This document shows positions 1-8,136 of a DNA stretch of 64,000 nt, one piece after another. Position 1 is the first letter of the stretch; the number at the start of each line of letters is the position of its first letter. The translations under genes and the position numbers were made by a program. The DNA is taken from assembly GCA_965222835.1 (NCBI GenBank), contig CBDCUQ010000003.1:1178001-1242000 (forward strand). Direction: 5' to 3'. The notes under the pieces were generated by a model. That model searched no databases and was not told where the DNA came from. It worked only from the letters and a program-made list of their open reading frames with translations. The stretch comes from CBDCUQ01 sp965222835. Lineage in GTDB: Bacteria; Pseudomonadota; Alphaproteobacteria; Rhizobiales; Hyphomicrobiaceae.

Positions 1-618
1 GCGCTTCCGCTGGATGTCACATCGCCCAACGGGGCTGAGACGATTGATGCGTTTCTTGCCGGCAAGGCGCTTTATCTCGATACGCTTGTGAACAACGCCG
101 GCATCGGCCTGGCCGGAGCGTTCACCGAACATGCACCCGACGACATTGACAGACTCCTTGCACTCAATGTGGATGCGCTGACGCGTCTCACACATCATGC
201 GCTTCGGCTCATGCTGCCACGCGGCCGCGGCGGCATTCTTAACGTTGCCTCCATGGGTGCGCATGTGCCGGGGCCTTACCAAGCCGCCTACTACGCATCG
301 AAGAGCTACGTTCTGTCTCTTACGGAGGCCATTGCGGAGGAAAATGTCGGAAGCGGTGTTCGCATCACTGCGGTTTCACCGGGTCCGGTTCCAACAGATT
401 TCCATGCGGATATGAAGGGAACGCCCGCCCCTTACCTCCATCTCATTCCACAAAAATCACCGGAGCGCGTCGCGGGCGCTGCTTATCGCGCTTATGTTCT
501 TGGTTGTCGCGCGGTGGTGCCGGGACTTCTGACACCCCTTCTGGCGTATGCCGGCCGTATTCTTCCCCGCCGCGTCTCATCGTTCATCATGGCGTTCCTG
601 CTGAAGCCACGGCGTTAA
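1..618 (+). CDS. Short-chain dehydrogenase/reductase, 5' end outside window
   Basis: This is an NAD(P)H-dependent oxidoreductase of the classical SDR family whose substrate cannot be told from sequence. The reading frame is open from base 1, so the start codon and the nucleotide-binding glycine motif lie upstream of the window. The 205 visible residues include the structural NNAG motif (about residues 31-34), the catalytic serine in the stretch NVASMG (about residue 84) and the YxxxK active site (Tyr about 97, Lys about 101). The PGPVPTDF segment after the active site is the usual SDR motif that orients the cofactor. An internal GTG at base 88 would remove a core strand, so it is not a credible start. 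The hydrophobic C-terminal stretch PGLLTPLLAYAGRILP resembles membrane-associated SDRs that act on lipids, but this is only a suggestion. Confidence 0.85.
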   Translation, partial: ALPLDVTSPNGAETIDAFLAGKALYLDTLVNNAGIGLAGAFTEHAPDDIDRLLALNVDALTRLTHHALRLMLPRGRGGILNVASMGAHVPGPYQAAYYASKSYVLSLTEAIAEENVGSGVRITAVSPGPVPTDFHADMKGTPAPYLHLIPQKSPERVAGAAYRAYVLGCRAVVPGLLTPLLAYAGRILPRRVSSFIMAFLLKPRR

Positions 619-1001
619 CGGGCGTAAAGAAAATTTAGGAGCAGAATCTTAGCGGCATTTGCAGAGTAGAAAGATATCTACGGCTAGATACTTGCTCTGT
701 GTCGGCGTTTTGGTCTCGCGTAGCCCGGCACGCTCAACGCGGCGGTGCCCGGGCTCTTTGTGGTCTCAAGGTGCCCGCCGCGCCTTAGTTTCCGGACCCT
801 GGTTCCCGCTCACACCTGCCATTTTGCCCCGCGCCTGTGGGCGAATCACCCCAGCCCGCAATTCCGTCCACCGGGCTCTGGAAACCCCCTGTTTGAGGCT
901 TCTCATTGCTCGGCGCGCCCGATAGTCTGTTGTTCAGCTGGCGGGATCGAATCCTGTTGGAGCCAGGGGGACGGGGAACCGCAAACTTCGGTGGACGCAC
1001 G
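619..1001. other. Intergenic gap, 383 bases
   Basis: No supported gene is visible here. The short open frames are high-GC stretches without a ribosome site or recognisable protein. A T-arm-like sequence near 941-957 is discussed among the rejected items. The gap probably holds the promoter of the downstream lipoprotein gene. Confidence 0.5.
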
Positions 1002-1826
1002 ATGAAAAGATTTTCAACGCTCATTGGGGCCGCGGCCGTCGCTGTTGTGCTTACTGCGTGCCAGGACGCTCAGGATACCGGCACGATTACCTCCACAATC
1101 GCCAACACGCCGGGGTTCATGCCAGGCGTGCCGCCCGGTTATCAGTGCCCCATCGTTCCCAATGGCTTTGATCCAGCCGGCTCGATTTATCGGCTCGACA
1201 AGAAGGGAACGTTTTACCGGGTAAAAGACTTTAGTACCGATCCGAAGATTCAGGCCATGGCAGGTTTCAAGCGGGACATTCAAATCTCGAACTACGCGCT
1301 GTCGGATCAGCAGATCGCCAGCGCCGGTTTGTCGTTCGAGGTCTTGAAGAACGCGCTTCCCGGTCTCGTGACCGATGCCAAAACCGATTTCAAAAAGGAT
1401 GTGTCGGTTAGTGTTGTTGTCGAGGATATGCGTGGTGAATCGATCGATGACGAAGTTGCCGGCGTCATTCTTGATTGGTTCAAGACCAACGCGAAGCCTG
1501 TTGCCGGAAGCAAATATTTCCTTGTTCGCGAGGCGGTCAAAGCCGGTGCCGTCAGCTACAGCCTGAAGCAGGAAGATGTCGCCAAGTTTGGTGGCCGGGC
1601 GCAGATGGAAGGGTTGGCGAAGGGCCAAGCCAACGTCACGTTTCGTGACAACAATGGTACATTCGAGATCAAGCAGAAATTTACGCCCAATCGCATCAAC
1701 ATCTGCGTGAAATCGGCAGAAATTGTCCTCCCGCGGACGCGGACTGCAAATGCAAACGACGCGAAGCTAAAGTCGGCGGAGGAAACAAGAGTCCCCGCTA
1801 TCCGCAAGGTCGGCCAGAACCTGTAG
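1002..1826 (+). CDS. Putative lipoprotein of unknown function
   Basis: The 274-residue product begins with a lipoprotein signal peptide: basic start MKRF, a hydrophobic run, and lipobox LTAC with the lipidated cysteine at residue 20. I chose the ATG at 1002 because the longer open frame from 906 would bury this signal. The mature part has no motif I recognise. It contains a PGVPPGYQCP segment soon after the lipobox, then mixed alpha/beta sequence and a lysine/arginine-rich tail. It is likely anchored to the inner leaflet of the outer membrane or to the periplasmic face of the inner membrane. It stands alone, convergent with the dehydrogenase gene that follows with only 12 bases between stops. 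Confidence 0.75.
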   Translation: MKRFSTLIGAAAVAVVLTACQDAQDTGTITSTIANTPGFMPGVPPGYQCPIVPNGFDPAGSIYRLDKKGTFYRVKDFSTDPKIQAMAGFKRDIQISNYALSDQQIASAGLSFEVLKNALPGLVTDAKTDFKKDVSVSVVVEDMRGESIDDEVAGVILDWFKTNAKPVAGSKYFLVREAVKAGAVSYSLKQEDVAKFGGRAQMEGLAKGQANVTFRDNNGTFEIKQKFTPNRINICVKSAEIVLPRTRTANANDAKLKSAEETRVPAIRKVGQNL

Positions 1827-1838
1827 GCGCTTTTGGCT

Positions 1839-2768
1839 TTAGCGCGTGGGTACCGGCTTCTCGCCGCGATAATCGTAGAAGCCGCGTTTGGTCTTCCGGC
1901 CGAGCCAGCCGGCTTCGACATATTTCACGAGAAGCGGACAGGGCCGATACTTGGAATCTGATAGCCCCTCGTAGAGCACCTGCATAACAGCAAGACAGGT
2001 ATCAAGACCGATGAAGTCGGCAAGTTCGAGTGGTCCCATCGGGTGGTGGGCGCCGAGCTTCATGGCCTTGTCGATCGCCTCCACGGTGCCGACGCCTTCG
2101 TAAAGCGTGTACACGGCCTCGTTGATCATTGGCAGCAGAATGCGGTTGACGATGAAGGCGGGGAAGTCTTCGGACACCGCCGTGATCTTGCCTAGAGATT
2201 CAACGAATGTCTTGGCATTCGAGAACATATCGTCTTCGGTGGCGATGCCGCGAATGAGCTCGACGAGCTCCATACGCGGAACCGGATTCATAAAGTGCAT
2301 TCCAATGAAATGCTCGGGCCGGTCAGTCGTCGCAGCCAGCCGCGTGATGGATATCGATGACGTATTGGTCGCGACAAGCGTGTCCTTTTTGAGCTTCGGG
2401 CACAATTCCTGGAAGATCTTGCGCTTGATGGCCTCATCTTCGGTGGCGGCCTCGATAACGAGATCACACTGGCCGAGCTCATCTTTCGAGATTGTCGTCT
2501 TAATGCGCTTTACCGCGCCTTTTATCGCGCCTTCCTTGATCAGGCCCTTCGAAGCCTGACGATGCATGTTTTTTTCAATGCCGCCGACAACCGTCTCCAG
2601 TGCATCCTGGCGAATATCGTTGAGCACGACGTCATAGCCGCCGAGTGCAACGACATGTGCAATGCCGCTTCCCATCTGTCCGGCGCCAATGACACCGACT
2701 TTCTTGATGGCTGGGGCTGCCTTCGCATCTTTGCTGGCTTTGGCGGCCGATTTTACTGCGACGTCCAT
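1839..2768 (-). CDS. 3-hydroxybutyryl-CoA dehydrogenase
   Basis: This cytoplasmic enzyme (309 residues) oxidises or forms 3-hydroxyacyl-CoA with NAD(P), in fatty-acid or poly-3-hydroxybutyrate metabolism. The Rossmann motif GAGQMG is at residues 28-33, preceded by a roughly 20-residue Ala/Lys-rich N-terminal extension that is not part of the fold. The catalytic His lies in the conserved stretch FIGMHFMNPVPRMELVE (about residues 153-170), with the partner Glu in MELVE. The C-terminal domain contains the GPLELADFIGLD and KRGFYDY family motifs. The length is about 20 residues above the usual 280-290 because of the extension. It follows etfBA on the same strand, so electrons from acyl-CoA oxidation are plausibly handled by the neighbouring electron transfer flavoprotein. 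Whether it acts on short chains only is inferred from family resemblance. Confidence 0.93.
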   Translation of the reverse strand: MDVAVKSAAKASKDAKAAPAIKKVGVIGAGQMGSGIAHVVALGGYDVVLNDIRQDALETVVGGIEKNMHRQASKGLIKEGAIKGAVKRIKTTISKDELGQCDLVIEAATEDEAIKRKIFQELCPKLKKDTLVATNTSSISITRLAATTDRPEHFIGMHFMNPVPRMELVELIRGIATEDDMFSNAKTFVESLGKITAVSEDFPAFIVNRILLPMINEAVYTLYEGVGTVEAIDKAMKLGAHHPMGPLELADFIGLDTCLAVMQVLYEGLSDSKYRPCPLLVKYVEAGWLGRKTKRGFYDYRGEKPVPTR

Positions 2769-2825
2769 GGTCTCATTCCTTGTTTGTGCTGAACCAAGCG
2801 GGGTCGCTGTGCCCGCTTCAACCGG

Positions 2826-3770
2826 TCAGCGTCCTAGCTTTGCCAATTCCGCATCGAGCTCAGGCAAGGCCTGAAAGAGATCTGCAACCAGGCCGTAATC
2901 GGCGACCTGGAAGATCGGGGCTTCCTCATCCTTGTTGATCGCGACGATGACCTTGCTGTCCTTCATGCCGGCAAGGTGCTGAATGGCGCCCGAGATGCCC
3001 ACCGCGATATAGAGCTCGGGGGCAACCACCTTTCCAGTTTGTCCGACCTGCCAGTCGTTGGGGACGAAGCCGGCGTCAACGGCAGCGCGCGACGCGCCCA
3101 TCGCGGCCCCCAGCTTGTCGGCAATCGGTTCGATGTATTTCTTGAAGTTCTCACCATTGCCCATGCCGCGCCCGCCGGAGATTACAACCTTTGCGGCAGT
3201 GAGTTCGGGCCGATCCGATTTCGTCAATTCAGCACCCGTGAAACTCGACAAGCCAAGCGGGTCTGGCGCGTTTGCCGTTTCCACCGCCGCGGAGCCGCCT
3301 TCGGGCGCTGCTTGAAAGGCGGCCGTCCGTATCGTCACGACTTTTTTGGGTTCGGCGCATTGAACGGTCTGGACGGCGTTGCCGGCATAGATTGGCCGTT
3401 CGAAGGTGTCGGGGGAGACGACCTTAGTGATATCGGAGACCTGCATCACGTCGAGCAGCGCTGCGACGCGGGGCATGACGTTCTTGCCGTAGGCGGTGGC
3501 GGGCGCGACCATGGCCCCATAGTCATCTGCGAGCGACACGATGAGGGCCGCGACCTCCTCGGCGAGGCCGTTGGCCAGATGCGGCGCGTCGGCGACGTGC
3601 ACCTTTGCCACGCCTTCGAGTTTCGCGGCGGCGTCGGCAGCTGCCTTGCAATTGTGACCGGCCACGAGAATGTGGATATCGCCGTCAATCGCCTTGGCTG
3701 CCGTCAGGGCCTTGGCAGTCGCGCCGCCCAGCTCGTCATTGGAGTGTTCTGCAAGTAGAAGAAGCGCCAT
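2826..3770 (-). CDS. etfA: Electron transfer flavoprotein alpha subunit
   Basis: The 314-residue alpha subunit carries the FAD of the ETF heterodimer, which takes electrons from acyl-CoA and other flavin dehydrogenases to ETF-ubiquinone oxidoreductase. The start ATG at 3768-3770 shares one base with the stop codon of etfB (TGATG), so the two are translationally coupled and the longer open frame beyond it is not used. The FAD-binding C-terminal domain is clear: SGGRGMGNGENF, GASRAAVDAGFVPNDWQVGQTGK and GISGAIQHLAGM, then the NKDEEAPIF segment. The N-terminal domain begins MALLLLAEH, as usual. It sits between etfB and a 3-hydroxybutyryl-CoA dehydrogenase gene. Confidence 0.97.
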   Translation of the reverse strand: MALLLLAEHSNDELGGATAKALTAAKAIDGDIHILVAGHNCKAAADAAAKLEGVAKVHVADAPHLANGLAEEVAALIVSLADDYGAMVAPATAYGKNVMPRVAALLDVMQVSDITKVVSPDTFERPIYAGNAVQTVQCAEPKKVVTIRTAAFQAAPEGGSAAVETANAPDPLGLSSFTGAELTKSDRPELTAAKVVISGGRGMGNGENFKKYIEPIADKLGAAMGASRAAVDAGFVPNDWQVGQTGKVVAPELYIAVGISGAIQHLAGMKDSKVIVAINKDEEAPIFQVADYGLVADLFQALPELDAELAKLGR

Positions 3771-4525
3771 CAGATTACTCCCGCCTCGGTCTTCAGTTTG
3801 GCGACGAGTTCTGCAGCGTCCGCGACTTTGATGCCGGCCTTGCGAACAGGTGGCTCCGTCGTTTTCAGAACCTTGAGCCGGGGCGTGATATCGGTGTCCA
3901 AGTCGTCGGGCTTTTTCACGTCGAGCGGCTTCTTTTTCGCCTTCATGATATTCGGAAGAGACGGGTAGCGCGGCTCGTTTAAGCGCAAGTCGGTTGTGAC
4001 GACGGCTGGAAGATTGAGCTTGAGCATCTCCAATCCACCGTCGACCTCGCGTGTCACACCGACGGTTCCGGCGTCTGGTTCCACCTTTGATGCGAACGTC
4101 CCTTGCGGCCATCTAAGAAGGGCGGCCAGCATCTGGCCCGTCTGATTGCAGTCGTCGTCGATTGCCTGCTTGCCCATGATGACAAGATCGGGCTTTTCGC
4201 TCTCGACCACGGCCTTCAGGACTTTTGCGACGGCAAGGGGTTCAACGATTGCGCCGTCCGGCGTTTCAACCAGGATGGCGCGGTCCGCTCCAATTGCGAG
4301 CGCGGTTCTTAGAGTCTCTTGAGACTTGCCCGTGCCGATCGATACAACAACAACGTCTGTTGCTCCGCCCTTCTCTTTGATGCGAACGGCTTCTTCGACG
4401 GCAATCTCGTCGAAGGGATTCATGGACATCTTGACGTTCGCCAGTTCGATGCCCGATCCATCGCTTTTGACCCGAATTTTCACGGCGTAATCCACGACGC
4501 GCTTTACCGCGACCAGAATCTTCAT
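3770..4525 (-). CDS. etfB: Electron transfer flavoprotein beta subunit
   Basis: The 251-residue beta subunit binds AMP and completes the ETF heterodimer with the neighbouring EtfA. It starts MKILVAVKRVVDYAVKIRV, the standard beginning of the family, and carries the signature VRIKEKGGATDVVVVSIG and the MGKQAIDDDCNQTGQMLA adenine-nucleotide segment. I chose the ATG at 4523-4525. An in-frame TTG two codons upstream lies only about four bases from the purine-rich GGGGAG ribosome site, whereas the ATG has ten bases of spacing. The stop overlaps the etfA start by one base. The roughly 270-base gap upstream likely contains the promoter of the etfBA-dehydrogenase unit. Confidence 0.97.
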   Translation of the reverse strand: MKILVAVKRVVDYAVKIRVKSDGSGIELANVKMSMNPFDEIAVEEAVRIKEKGGATDVVVVSIGTGKSQETLRTALAIGADRAILVETPDGAIVEPLAVAKVLKAVVESEKPDLVIMGKQAIDDDCNQTGQMLAALLRWPQGTFASKVEPDAGTVGVTREVDGGLEMLKLNLPAVVTTDLRLNEPRYPSLPNIMKAKKKPLDVKKPDDLDTDITPRLKVLKTTEPPVRKAGIKVADAAELVAKLKTEAGVI

Positions 4526-4793
4526 GCGCAAAGTGCTCCCCAGCCGGCCTTATCGTTCTTGACTGAACGCCTTTTCATTCCCCACCGGCCTAGACCCCGT
4601 TGTGCAGCGCGATTTATGTCACCGTCACAAACTGCGCTTCTCAAGGCCAGCAGCCGCTTCGCGACTATGTTGCAAGTGCGAAATGGGAGCCTAGGGGCGG
4701 GCTGCCAGCGAGTCAATGCGCCGCTCTGCAGCAATGTTCATTATGGGGGGAGACGGCATTGTGCCGGATCCCGGCGGCCCTGAGGCCTAGGAA

Positions 4794-5558
4794 TTAGGCC
4801 TTGGACAGCCCCTTATCGAAGAGGGGAACGCCGGGTTTGCGCAGAAAGATGACGAGGATTGCGCCGGCCAGCAGGCCTCCGACATGGGCCCACCACGCCA
4901 CCGGCCCCGCCTGCGGCAGCATGACCATGACCAGCTGCATCAAGACCCAGAACCCGAGCGCGACATAGGCGTAGATACGCAGCGGGATCACGCGGAATGC
5001 GAGCACCCAAACCCGAACGCGGGGATGCAACATCAAATACGCTGCAATCACACCGGCGACGGCACCGCTGGCTCCGATTAGTGGCGCGGAATAGATCGGG
5101 ATCTTCTCAGCGGCAACAGCCGTTGCAATGTCCGGTCCTATGACCTCCGTGCTAGTGCTTGCGATGTAGGCGTGCAGCAGGCCCGCAAACACACCGCACA
5201 GCAGATAGAAGACCAAGAAACGGGTGTGCCCCATCGCGTCCTCAACGTTGTCGCCGAAGACCCAGAGAAACAGCATGTTGCCGATAAGGTGCAGCCAACT
5301 GGCGTGAAAGAACATGTAGGTGATGAGGGTCAGCGGCTCCGGAATACCTTGCTGGTTCGATAACCCCTCTATTTCGGCGCCTGCAGGCGGCAGATTGAAT
5401 AGCTCTCCGGGGATGAGGGCAAAGCTTGCGATAGCCGCATCCTGCATGCCCGACTGTTCCAGCAGGAAAACGGCGACATTGACAATGATGAGGGCAATCG
5501 TGACGAACTGAAATTGTATCGATCTCAGCGTGTTCTCGTCGCGCAGCGGAACGAACAT
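4794..5558 (-). CDS. Rhomboid family intramembrane serine protease
   Basis: The 254-residue polytopic membrane protein should cleave transmembrane substrates within the bilayer. The rhomboid catalytic serine lies in the motif LIGASGAVAGV, the catalytic histidine in AWWAHVGGLLAG, and the HxxxN-type oxyanion segment in HASWLHLIGNMLFLWVFG. About six membrane segments can be seen. I chose the ATG at 5556-5558 (MFVPLRDEN), which follows a GGGGG-rich ribosome site and directly precedes the first membrane helix. The open frame runs about 42 codons further upstream without a typical N-terminus. It lies 55 bases downstream of the cobalamin adenosyltransferase on the same strand. Its substrate is unknown. 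Confidence 0.93.
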   Translation of the reverse strand: MFVPLRDENTLRSIQFQFVTIALIIVNVAVFLLEQSGMQDAAIASFALIPGELFNLPPAGAEIEGLSNQQGIPEPLTLITYMFFHASWLHLIGNMLFLWVFGDNVEDAMGHTRFLVFYLLCGVFAGLLHAYIASTSTEVIGPDIATAVAAEKIPIYSAPLIGASGAVAGVIAAYLMLHPRVRVWVLAFRVIPLRIYAYVALGFWVLMQLVMVMLPQAGPVAWWAHVGGLLAGAILVIFLRKPGVPLFDKGLSKA

Positions 5559-5613
5559 GGCACTTACATCCCCCGTGTCTACGTGTTCCACGATACGCGG
5601 AACCGCATATTCT

Positions 5614-6192
5614 TTACCTGTTCTGACCAGGCACCCACAAGACGTCCAATTCGCCCCGGTCGTTGACAAAACGGCTGGCAACAAAAAGAAAGTCGGACAG
5701 ACGATTGATATATTTGAGGGCCGCGTCGCTTACGGGTTCGCGGTCGAGGCCTGCCAGGGCAACGATATCACGCTCGGCCCGGCGGCAAACGGTGCGCGCC
5801 ACGTGCAGGGCGGCGGCGGCCGGTGTGCCGCCAGGTAGAACGAACGATTTGAGCGGTTTCAACTCCGCATTCAGTTCGTCGATCTCGGCTTCCAATCGTT
5901 TGACTTGATCGTCCGAGACCCTCAATGGCTCGTAGTCCAGCTTCTCGCCTCGGTCGGGAACACATAGATCTGCGCCAAGGTCGAAGAGGTCGTTCTGGAT
6001 CCGCTTGAGTTTTTGGTCGACGTCCGGATGGTTGCTTAGATGGAGGCGGGCCACGCCGATCGCCGAATTCGCCTCATCCACCGTTCCGTAGGCCGTGATG
6101 CGCGGTGCATCTTTGGACACGCGCTCACCGGTGCCGAGGCCCGTACTGCCCTTGTCGCCCGTGCGCGTATAGATCTTGTTGAGTTTGACCAT
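5614..6192 (-). CDS. Cob(I)yrinic acid a,c-diamide adenosyltransferase, PduO type
   Basis: The 192-residue cytoplasmic enzyme transfers the adenosyl group of ATP to cob(I)alamin or its precursor, making coenzyme B12. The N-terminal ATP-binding segment reads IYTRTGDKGSTGLGTG, followed by the DEANSAIG helix. The C-terminal RTVCRRAERD and YINRLSDFLFV motifs are diagnostic of the PduO-type trimeric family. The ATG at 6190-6192 follows GGGGAGGAC, a strong but closely spaced ribosome site, and an extended frame upstream is not needed. It is 41 bases downstream of a HIG1-type gene. Adenosylcobalamin would serve B12-dependent mutases of acyl-CoA metabolism, consistent with the nearby dehydrogenase and etf genes, although that link is inference. 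Confidence 0.95.
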   Translation of the reverse strand: MVKLNKIYTRTGDKGSTGLGTGERVSKDAPRITAYGTVDEANSAIGVARLHLSNHPDVDQKLKRIQNDLFDLGADLCVPDRGEKLDYEPLRVSDDQVKRLEAEIDELNAELKPLKSFVLPGGTPAAAALHVARTVCRRAERDIVALAGLDREPVSDAALKYINRLSDFLFVASRFVNDRGELDVLWVPGQNR

Positions 6193-6233
6193 GTCCTCCC
6201 CACTCCCGGCCCGTCCGCTCAAGCCGCGAGGGG

Positions 6234-6422
6234 CTAATGCACGATTACGGCATAGGCCACGATGATCACGACGGCCATAAATTGCAGGCCCACGCGCCAT
6301 CGCATGAGCTTTTGGCTGAGGTTAGGGCTCTTACCCTGCATCATGGCCCTCAGTCCCAGCAGCAGGACAATAAACACCGCCAAAACTGCCAGGGTCGTCA
6401 GATGGTAGAGGACGAATTGCAT
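6234..6422 (-). CDS. HIG1-type twin transmembrane protein
   Basis: This 62-residue protein is made of two hydrophobic helices (about residues 5-25 and 44-61) joined by the basic hairpin RAMMQGKSPNLSQKLMRWRVGLQF. The SQKLMRWRVGLQ segment between two helices is the hallmark of the hypoxia-induced HIG1 domain, known from proteins that associate with cytochrome oxidase complexes in mitochondria and alphaproteobacteria. I chose the ATG at 6420-6422, since the longer frame has no sensible N-terminus. It heads the minus-strand group with the adenosyltransferase. Its role in this organism is unproven. Confidence 0.85.
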   Translation of the reverse strand: MQFVLYHLTTLAVLAVFIVLLLGLRAMMQGKSPNLSQKLMRWRVGLQFMAVVIIVAYAVIVH

Positions 6423-6708
6423 AAGCCGGTCCTTTGTTAAGAGGCCGGCGTCAGAATAGAGGGTCGGGGCGGGGTGGGCAATTGGCAACGCGCCCGGTCT
6501 GCCCTGAGGGGCAGTTTGCCGATCGCCCCCCACAAAAGGTGACCAATTTGAAATTTGATCTGAACGATAAATGCCGTAATTTTGGGCGCTTGGTTTGTCG
6601 GTGGCCAAATTATGGGGGTGGTGGCCGACACGAGGGGCCGGGCGCTCGCAAATCGGGTACTCTGACGGCGATGGCGGCCGGCGGCCTTTCTAGGGCCACG
6701 ACCAAGAG

Positions 6709-8136
6709 ATGGGGGAAGGTTTGACGCGCGTGCCCGCACGATTTTGGACTCGGACAGCGGTTGCAGGTGCCCTGGCAGTGGGACTTGGTTGCCTCAGTGT
6801 TGGATCCGCCGTTTCCCAGGAGAGGACGCCCAATCAGACGCCGGTCCCGGCTGAGGACCTTGAGAAAGCTGTTGACGACACGCGCAGGGACCTCGATGCG
6901 GCAAAGCAAAAGGAAACGACGCTCGCCAACGATGTCGCCCAGCTGGCCAAGGAGCGCGAAAAACTCAATTCCAGACTGCTGGAGACGGCGGCCCTCATTC
7001 AAAAGAGCGAAGGCCAGATGACGGCGATAGAGGGCCGACTCAGCGAGCTTGAATTGCAGGAGAAGCTGGTCCGCGGGTCTCTTAGCGAACGCCATGAGGA
7101 CATTTCTGAACTTCTGGCAGCGCTGCAAAGGATGGGGCGTAATCCGCCCCCGGTTATGATTACGAAACGCGAGGACGCGTTGGAAATGGTGCGTAGCGCC
7201 ATGCTTCTTTCAAAAGCCTTTCCAGGCATGCGGCGGAAGGCACTTGAGCTGTCTTCAAAGCTCGAAGACCTCGTGCGTGTCATGACTGACATCCGCGCCG
7301 AAGGGGAGAAGCTCGCAGCGGAAACATCGCGCCTCAAGGAGATGCGGACGCGTCTTGCTGGACTTATGGCGGTCAAGAAGCGGTCCATCACGGAGCGCCA
7401 GGCGGAGCTTGTTCAGGTGCGCCAGGCCGCGGCCGAGTTCTCAAAGAGCGTTGACGATCTCAATGACCTGATCGCCAAGCTGGACAAGACGGTGAGCGAG
7501 AAAACGGCTCTGGGAGACTATGAGGCGGAAGCTGCGAGCAAAAAGCCGCCGGAGCCTGCAACCGCTGCGGAAAAAGAAACGGACATTGCAGCCCTGGCGC
7601 CGCCGGTGGCCAAGCCCGGTGCGCCCTCGGTGGTTGAGCTCGCCCCCGCGGCCGGTACGTCCCTGGTGCCCGGAAGCCCCGGCCGGATCAAACCCGCCAT
7701 CGCGTTTGCCAGTGCGAAGGGCAAATTGCCGTTACCTGCCCAAGGGAAGCGGGCCCTGTCGTATGGGGAAAAAACGCAATTCGGCAATACATCCAAGGGT
7801 GTTGTGATCGAAACGAGGCCAAATGCTCAGGTCACGTCCCCTTGTGACGGCTGGATCGTTTATGCTGGTGAGTTCAGAAGTTATGGCCAACTCTTGATCA
7901 TAAACGCTGGCGGCGGATATCATGTCCTGGTTGCTGGCCTGTCACAAATCGACGTTCAGCCGGGCCAGTTTGTGCTCGCGGCCGAGCCCGTCGGCAGTAT
8001 GAGTGATCTGCCCAAAACGATTGCAGGAACAGGTGACGCAGGGGCACCCGTTCTCTATATCGAGTTCCGCAAGGACGGAAAGCCCATCGACCCTGACCCG
8101 TGGTGGGTAAATGGAACCAAGAAGGTGCAAGGCTAA
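6709..8136 (+). CDS. envC: EnvC-like murein hydrolase activator
   Basis: The 475-residue periplasmic protein has a signal peptide, a long coiled coil (about residues 45-130 and 170-255, rich in heptad Leu/Glu/Lys), a Pro/Ala-rich linker and a C-terminal M23/LytM domain (about 360-475). The domain keeps the fold motifs TSPCDGWIVYAGEF and GGGYHVLVAGL but lacks the usual HxH zinc ligands, since VAGL stands where active enzymes have YAHL. This is the pattern of EnvC-type activators, which switch on amidases and do not cut peptidoglycan themselves. The ATG at 6709 could be replaced by a TTG at 6721, which would give a tidier signal peptide. The stop overlaps the ctpA start by one base, so the pair is co-translated. 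Confidence 0.88.
   Translation: MGEGLTRVPARFWTRTAVAGALAVGLGCLSVGSAVSQERTPNQTPVPAEDLEKAVDDTRRDLDAAKQKETTLANDVAQLAKEREKLNSRLLETAALIQKSEGQMTAIEGRLSELELQEKLVRGSLSERHEDISELLAALQRMGRNPPPVMITKREDALEMVRSAMLLSKAFPGMRRKALELSSKLEDLVRVMTDIRAEGEKLAAETSRLKEMRTRLAGLMAVKKRSITERQAELVQVRQAAAEFSKSVDDLNDLIAKLDKTVSEKTALGDYEAEAASKKPPEPATAAEKETDIAALAPPVAKPGAPSVVELAPAAGTSLVPGSPGRIKPAIAFASAKGKLPLPAQGKRALSYGEKTQFGNTSKGVVIETRPNAQVTSPCDGWIVYAGEFRSYGQLLIINAGGGYHVLVAGLSQIDVQPGQFVLAAEPVGSMSDLPKTIAGTGDAGAPVLYIEFRKDGKPIDPDPWWVNGTKKVQG

Noticed and set aside
941..964. tRNA T-arm-like sequence with ATCGAATCC and a nearby CCA
   Set aside because: The stem needs two wobble pairs, and no acceptor, D-arm or anticodon arm is found upstream.
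2826..4112. 428-residue reading frame starting inside etfB
   Set aside because: The N-terminal part is Arg-rich antisense-like sequence; the real EtfA starts at 3770, coupled to the etfB stop.
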